From positions 1,364,001-1,428,000 of the forward strand of contig NZ_CP077079.1 in assembly GCF_019139815.1 (NCBI RefSeq): 64,000 nt of DNA, in the 5' to 3' direction. The notes under the pieces are model-generated. The model did no database searches. It was not told where the DNA came from and worked only from the letters and a program-made list of their open reading frames with translations. Source of the DNA: Pseudomonas asgharzadehiana (GTDB taxonomy: Bacteria; Pseudomonadota; Gammaproteobacteria; Pseudomonadales; Pseudomonadaceae). The translations under genes and the position numbers were made by a program. Below are positions 61,135 through 64,000 of this stretch, piece after piece; the stretch's first letter is position 1, and each line of letters opens with the position of its first letter.

Positions 61135-61158
61135 GTACGCGGCGCGTTCAGGAGACTC

Positions 61159-61827
61159 TCAGTCGTTGAAGTCTTCCCAGCCGCCCATCTGTTTCCAGCG
61201 GTTGACGATGCCGCAGAACAGCTCCGCAGTCTTCTCGGTGTCGTAGCGGGCCGAATGGGCCTCGCGCCCGTCGAAGTCGATACCGGCTGCCTGGCAGGCT
61301 TTGGCCAGTACAGTCTGGCCGTACGCCAGACCGGCGAGGGTCGCGGTGTCGAAGCTGGAGAATGGGTGGAACGGGTTACGCTTCATGTCCAGGCGCGCCA
61401 CGGCGGCATTCAGGAAACCCAGGTCGAAGCTGCTGTTATGCCCGACCAGGATCGCGCGCTTGCAGCCGTTGGCCTTCAGCGCCTTGCGCACGCCACGGAA
61501 GATATCGGCCAGGGCCGTTTCTTCACTTACCGCCATGCGCAGTGGGTGATCGAGCTTGATGCCGGTGAATTCCAGGGCTGCGGCTTCGATGTTCGCGCCT
61601 TCGAACGGCTCGACGCGGAAGAAGTGGGTGTGTTCTGGGTACACAAAGCCCTGTTCATCCATGCCGATAGTGGTGGCGGCAATTTCCAGCAGGGCGTCGG
61701 TGGCGCAATTGAACCCACCGGTTTCTACGTCAATAACGACCGGCAGGTAGCCGCGAAAACGTTCGGCCATCGGGTGGCGCGAGCCGCCGCCGTGTTCCTG
61801 GTCGTCGTCGTAATGGTCTTCACTCAC
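61159..61827 (-). CDS. rnt: Ribonuclease T
   Basis: A 222-residue DEDD-family 3'-5' exonuclease. The acidic motifs are visible in [23 protein letters not shown] and [13 protein letters not shown], preceded by the RNase T-specific FRGYLPVV. It trims the CCA end of tRNAs and matures other stable RNAs. It overlaps pyrC by 4 bp, the usual Pseudomonas arrangement. Confidence 0.96.
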   Translation of the reverse strand: MSEDHYDDDQEHGGGSRHPMAERFRGYLPVVIDVETGGFNCATDALLEIAATTIGMDEQGFVYPEHTHFFRVEPFEGANIEAAALEFTGIKLDHPLRMAVSEETALADIFRGVRKALKANGCKRAILVGHNSSFDLGFLNAAVARLDMKRNPFHPFSSFDTATLAGLAYGQTVLAKACQAAGIDFDGREAHSARYDTEKTAELFCGIVNRWKQMGGWEDFND

Positions 61828-62870
61828 TTGGTTTCCTCCAGCAGGCGCCAGCGCAGTGTTTCACCGGCGCGCAGCGGGATAACGGTCAGCTCGCCAAAGG
61901 GCAGGCTGGCAGGGGCGGTCCAGTCTTCACGGACCAGGGTAATGCGGTCGGTATTCGCCGGCAGGCCATAGAACTTCGGGCCGTTGAGGCTGGCGAAATC
62001 TTCGAGTTTGTCCAGTGCATTGCGTTGTTCGAACGCTTCGGCGTACAGCTCGATGGCGGCGTACGCGGTGTAGCAACCGGCACAGCCGCACGCGGCTTCC
62101 TTGGCGTGTTGAGCGTGGGGCGCGGAGTCGGTGCCGAGGAAGAACTTCGAATTGCCGCTGGTCGCGGCATCCAGCAAGGCCACTTGGTGGGTGTTGCGCT
62201 TGAGGATCGGCAGGCAATAGAAATGCGGCCGAATCCCGCCCACCAGCATGTGGTTGCGGTTGTAGAGCAGGTGATGCGCGGTGATGGTCGCGCCGACGTT
62301 GGCCGAAGCCTCGGTGACGAATTGCACGGCATCGGCGGTGGTGATGTGCTCGAACACCACCTTCAAGGTCGGGAACAGCTCGACCACACGGCGCATATGC
62401 TCGTCGATGAAGACCTTCTCGCGGTCGAACACGTCCACGTCGCCACGGGTAACTTCACCGTGGATCAGCAGCGGCATGCCCACTTCAGCCATGGCTTCGA
62501 TGGCCGGCAGGATTTTATCGATGCTGGTTACGCCGGAGTCGGAGTTGGTGGTCGCGCCGGCCGGGTACAGCTTGGCGGCGTGCACAAAACCGCTGGCCTT
62601 GGCCTGGCGAATTTCTTCGGGCTGGGTGCGATCGGTCAGGTAGAGCACCATCAACGGCTCAAAGCGGCTGCCGGCCGGTCGTGCAGCGAGGATTCGCTGG
62701 CGATAGGCGTCGGCTTCAGCGGCATTGCGCACCGGTGGTACCAGGTTAGGCATGATGATGGCGCGGCCAAACGTACGCGCAACATCGGCCACGGTTTGAG
62801 GTAACGCAGCACCATCGCGAAGATGAATATGCCAGTCGTCGGGACGCAGCAGGGTCAGGCGGTCGGACAT
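61824..62870 (-). CDS. pyrC: Dihydroorotase
   Basis: A 348-residue class II dihydroorotase. The metal site [13 protein letters not shown], the carbamylated-lysine region [39 protein letters not shown] and [20 protein letters not shown] are diagnostic. It closes the dihydroorotate ring in pyrimidine synthesis. The ATG at 62870 ([14 protein letters not shown]) follows the family; the open frame upstream is not conserved-looking. Confidence 0.96.
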   Translation of the reverse strand: MSDRLTLLRPDDWHIHLRDGAALPQTVADVARTFGRAIIMPNLVPPVRNAAEADAYRQRILAARPAGSRFEPLMVLYLTDRTQPEEIRQAKASGFVHAAKLYPAGATTNSDSGVTSIDKILPAIEAMAEVGMPLLIHGEVTRGDVDVFDREKVFIDEHMRRVVELFPTLKVVFEHITTADAVQFVTEASANVGATITAHHLLYNRNHMLVGGIRPHFYCLPILKRNTHQVALLDAATSGNSKFFLGTDSAPHAQHAKEAACGCAGCYTAYAAIELYAEAFEQRNALDKLEDFASLNGPKFYGLPANTDRITLVREDWTAPASLPFGELTVIPLRAGETLRWRLLEETK

Positions 62871-62936
62871 TGGGGATTCCAGGCGGGTCAATCTGGTGGG
62901 AATGCTACCGGAAAAGACTCTTGCAGGCACTCGCTA

Positions 62937-62963
62937 TCAAGTTTTGCAGGATGCATCCGATAG
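62937..62963 (+). promoter_or_regulatory. FliA (sigma-28) promoter of motY
   Basis: TCAAGTTT, 11 nt, TCCGATAG: the same spacing as TAAAGTTT-N11-GCCGATAA, with two differing bases in the -10 part. It lies about 65-90 bp before the motY start. Confidence 0.6.
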
Positions 62964-63026
62964 CCTTTCGTATGCCTTATCGATGTATGACGCTTTGAAG
63001 TGTTGTAGAAACCAGTGGAGCCTCCC

Positions 63027-63935
63027 GTGCGCCAGCATTATCTAGCCCTGCTCAGTGTGTTCGCCAGCCTGCCTGCGATGGCCCTCACGTTCCAGACACG
63101 TCTGGAGAACATTGAGTGGAAGGTGGAAGGCGACAAGTTCGAGTGCCGACTGACCCAGCCGATCACCGACTTCGGTTCGGGTGAGTTCGTACGCCGGGCC
63201 GGTGAGCAAGCGACTTTCCGTCTGAAAGCCTATGGCGGCTCGCTGGGCGCCGGGTCGGCCACCCTACTGGCCGCTGCTGCTCCCTGGCAGCCGGGGCGTG
63301 GCGACATCAACCTCGGTGCCGTGCGCGCCGGCAGTGGCGATGTGCTTTTTAACAGCTCCCAGGCTCAGGCTGGTCGCCTGTTCAATGGCTTGCTCGAAGG
63401 GCGCTCGCCGACTGTTCGGCATTATGCGCGTGAGGGCGGCTACTCGGAAATTCGCCTGTTGCCGGTCAAGTTCAACAAGGCCTACAGCGATTATCAGCTG
63501 TGCACCGCCAAGCTGTTGCCGATGAATTACGATCAGGTCAAGCAGACCGAAGTCGGCTTCCCCGGCGGCGGTATCGAATTGGATGCAGCGGCCAAACAGA
63601 AATTGTCGGTGATTCTCGAATTCATGAAGGCGGATCCAACCGTCAACCATATCGAGTTGAACGGTCATTCGGACAACAGTGGCAACCGCCTGAGCAATCG
63701 CGATGTGTCGCGTCGTCGCGCATTGGCGGTGATGGATTACTTCAAGGCCAACGGCATTCAGGAATCCCAGGTCACCCTGCGTTTCCATGGCGAAAGCTAC
63801 CCCTTGGTGCCCAACACCAATGCCGCCAATCGGGCCCGCAACCGCCGTGTGAATATTCAGCTTGAGCGGGTAGCGGCTCCGGAGAAACCGGCTCCCCAGG
63901 CCAGTGGCCCGAGCAATCCTGCGCACACTTCATAA
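63027..63935 (+). CDS. motY: MotY-like OmpA-family flagellar stator protein
   Basis: A 302-residue protein with a signal peptide (RQHYLALLSVFASLPAMA) and a C-terminal OmpA peptidoglycan-binding domain: VNHIELNGHSDNSGNRLSNR, VSRRRALAVMDYF and NAANRARNRRVNIQLE. The N-terminal domain (TFQTRLENIEWKVEGDKFEC) fits MotY, which forms the T ring and holds the stators in place. A GTG start at 63027 is preferred because GGAG lies 7 nt before it; a GTG at 63015 would add four residues. A FliA-type promoter upstream supports a motility role, and pyrC-motY adjacency is as in P. aeruginosa. Confidence 0.9.
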   Translation: MRQHYLALLSVFASLPAMALTFQTRLENIEWKVEGDKFECRLTQPITDFGSGEFVRRAGEQATFRLKAYGGSLGAGSATLLAAAAPWQPGRGDINLGAVRAGSGDVLFNSSQAQAGRLFNGLLEGRSPTVRHYAREGGYSEIRLLPVKFNKAYSDYQLCTAKLLPMNYDQVKQTEVGFPGGGIELDAAAKQKLSVILEFMKADPTVNHIELNGHSDNSGNRLSNRDVSRRRALAVMDYFKANGIQESQVTLRFHGESYPLVPNTNAANRARNRRVNIQLERVAAPEKPAPQASGPSNPAHTS

Positions 63936-63962
63936 CGGCAGTCATAAGTGCGCTCGTAGCGT

Positions 63963-63977
63963 GCGACCATCGGTCGC
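63963..63977 (+). other. Short hairpin beyond motY
   Basis: GCGACC-ATC-GGTCGC lies 27 nt after the motY stop codon without a T-run. The last bases of the window also contain TGTCGC, which could begin an ArgR site for a following arg gene, but the sequence ends there. Confidence 0.25.
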
Positions 63978-64000
63978 CCGCTCGACATAATCTGTCGCTT

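Overview
This window is a stretch of a Pseudomonas chromosome, most likely from the P. fluorescens group. Supporting signs are high-GC coding with strong third-position bias, Pseudomonas-type gene blocks (motY-pyrC-rnt-peroxiredoxin-bfd-bfr-grxD...argF; glpF-glpK-glpR-glpD; aatJQMP-aauSR), and six copies of the extragenic palindrome GTGGGAGGGGGCTTGC. I saw no rRNA, tRNA, CRISPR array, transposase or prophage.

Layout. (1) 1-7650: two paralogous giant proteins with a dermonecrotic-toxin-like N-terminal region. The second also has leucine-rich repeats and a C-terminal NEL-type ubiquitin ligase region with a Cys-x-Asp motif. (2) 7.7-19.1 kb: a bifunctional class A PBP, an amino-acid permease, a Phd/ParE toxin-antitoxin pair, an OpgC-like protein, a gtrA-gtrB-gtrC O-antigen glucosylation cassette and an FMN-dependent glutamate-synthase-like protein. 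(3) 19.3-26.9 kb: a signalling island. A four-gene operon (REC-GGDEF-EAL, periplasmic dihaem cytochrome c peroxidase, DAHL-type membrane kinase, REC-kinase) is divergent from a REC protein with a degenerate HD-GYP domain. (4) 26.9-32.6 kb: Nudix, GNAT, MetR, a hydrolase behind a perfect MetR-type box, a DsbA-family protein, and a three-gene operon (ureohydrolase-like enzyme plus two small membrane transporters) behind a sigma-54-type promoter. (5) 32.6-40.9 kb: a MipA/OmpV porin-like gene divergent from a six-gene operon: HAD phosphatase, class III aminotransferase, alpha/beta hydrolase, BioF2/FemAB-like acyltransferase, sensor kinase and sigma-54 activator. This operon has its own sigma-54 promoter and an enhancer-like palindrome. 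(6) 40.9-53.6 kb: glpM, acidic amino-acid sensing and uptake (aauRS, aatPMQJ), then glycerol catabolism (glpD, glpR, glpK, glpF). (7) 53.6-64 kb: ybaK, an ABC ATPase with argF, a molybdopterin oxidoreductase, and the iron/redox/pyrimidine block ending in motY.

The best candidates for undescribed biology are the self-regulated sigma-54 operon at 33.5-40.9 kb and the sigma-54-driven ureohydrolase/transporter operon at 30.7-32.5 kb. Next come the peroxidase-containing c-di-GMP signalling island and the NEL-type toxin pair. The acidic amino-acid uptake genes have a textbook sigma-54 promoter with two AauR-type boxes. The aau/aat block appears to sit between glpD and glpM, genes that I recall as neighbours in P. 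aeruginosa. The bacterioferritin keeps its haem ligand but has lost three of six ferroxidase ligands, so it probably works with a second subunit. Hfq/Crc-type A-rich motifs lie next to the start sites of three transporter genes.
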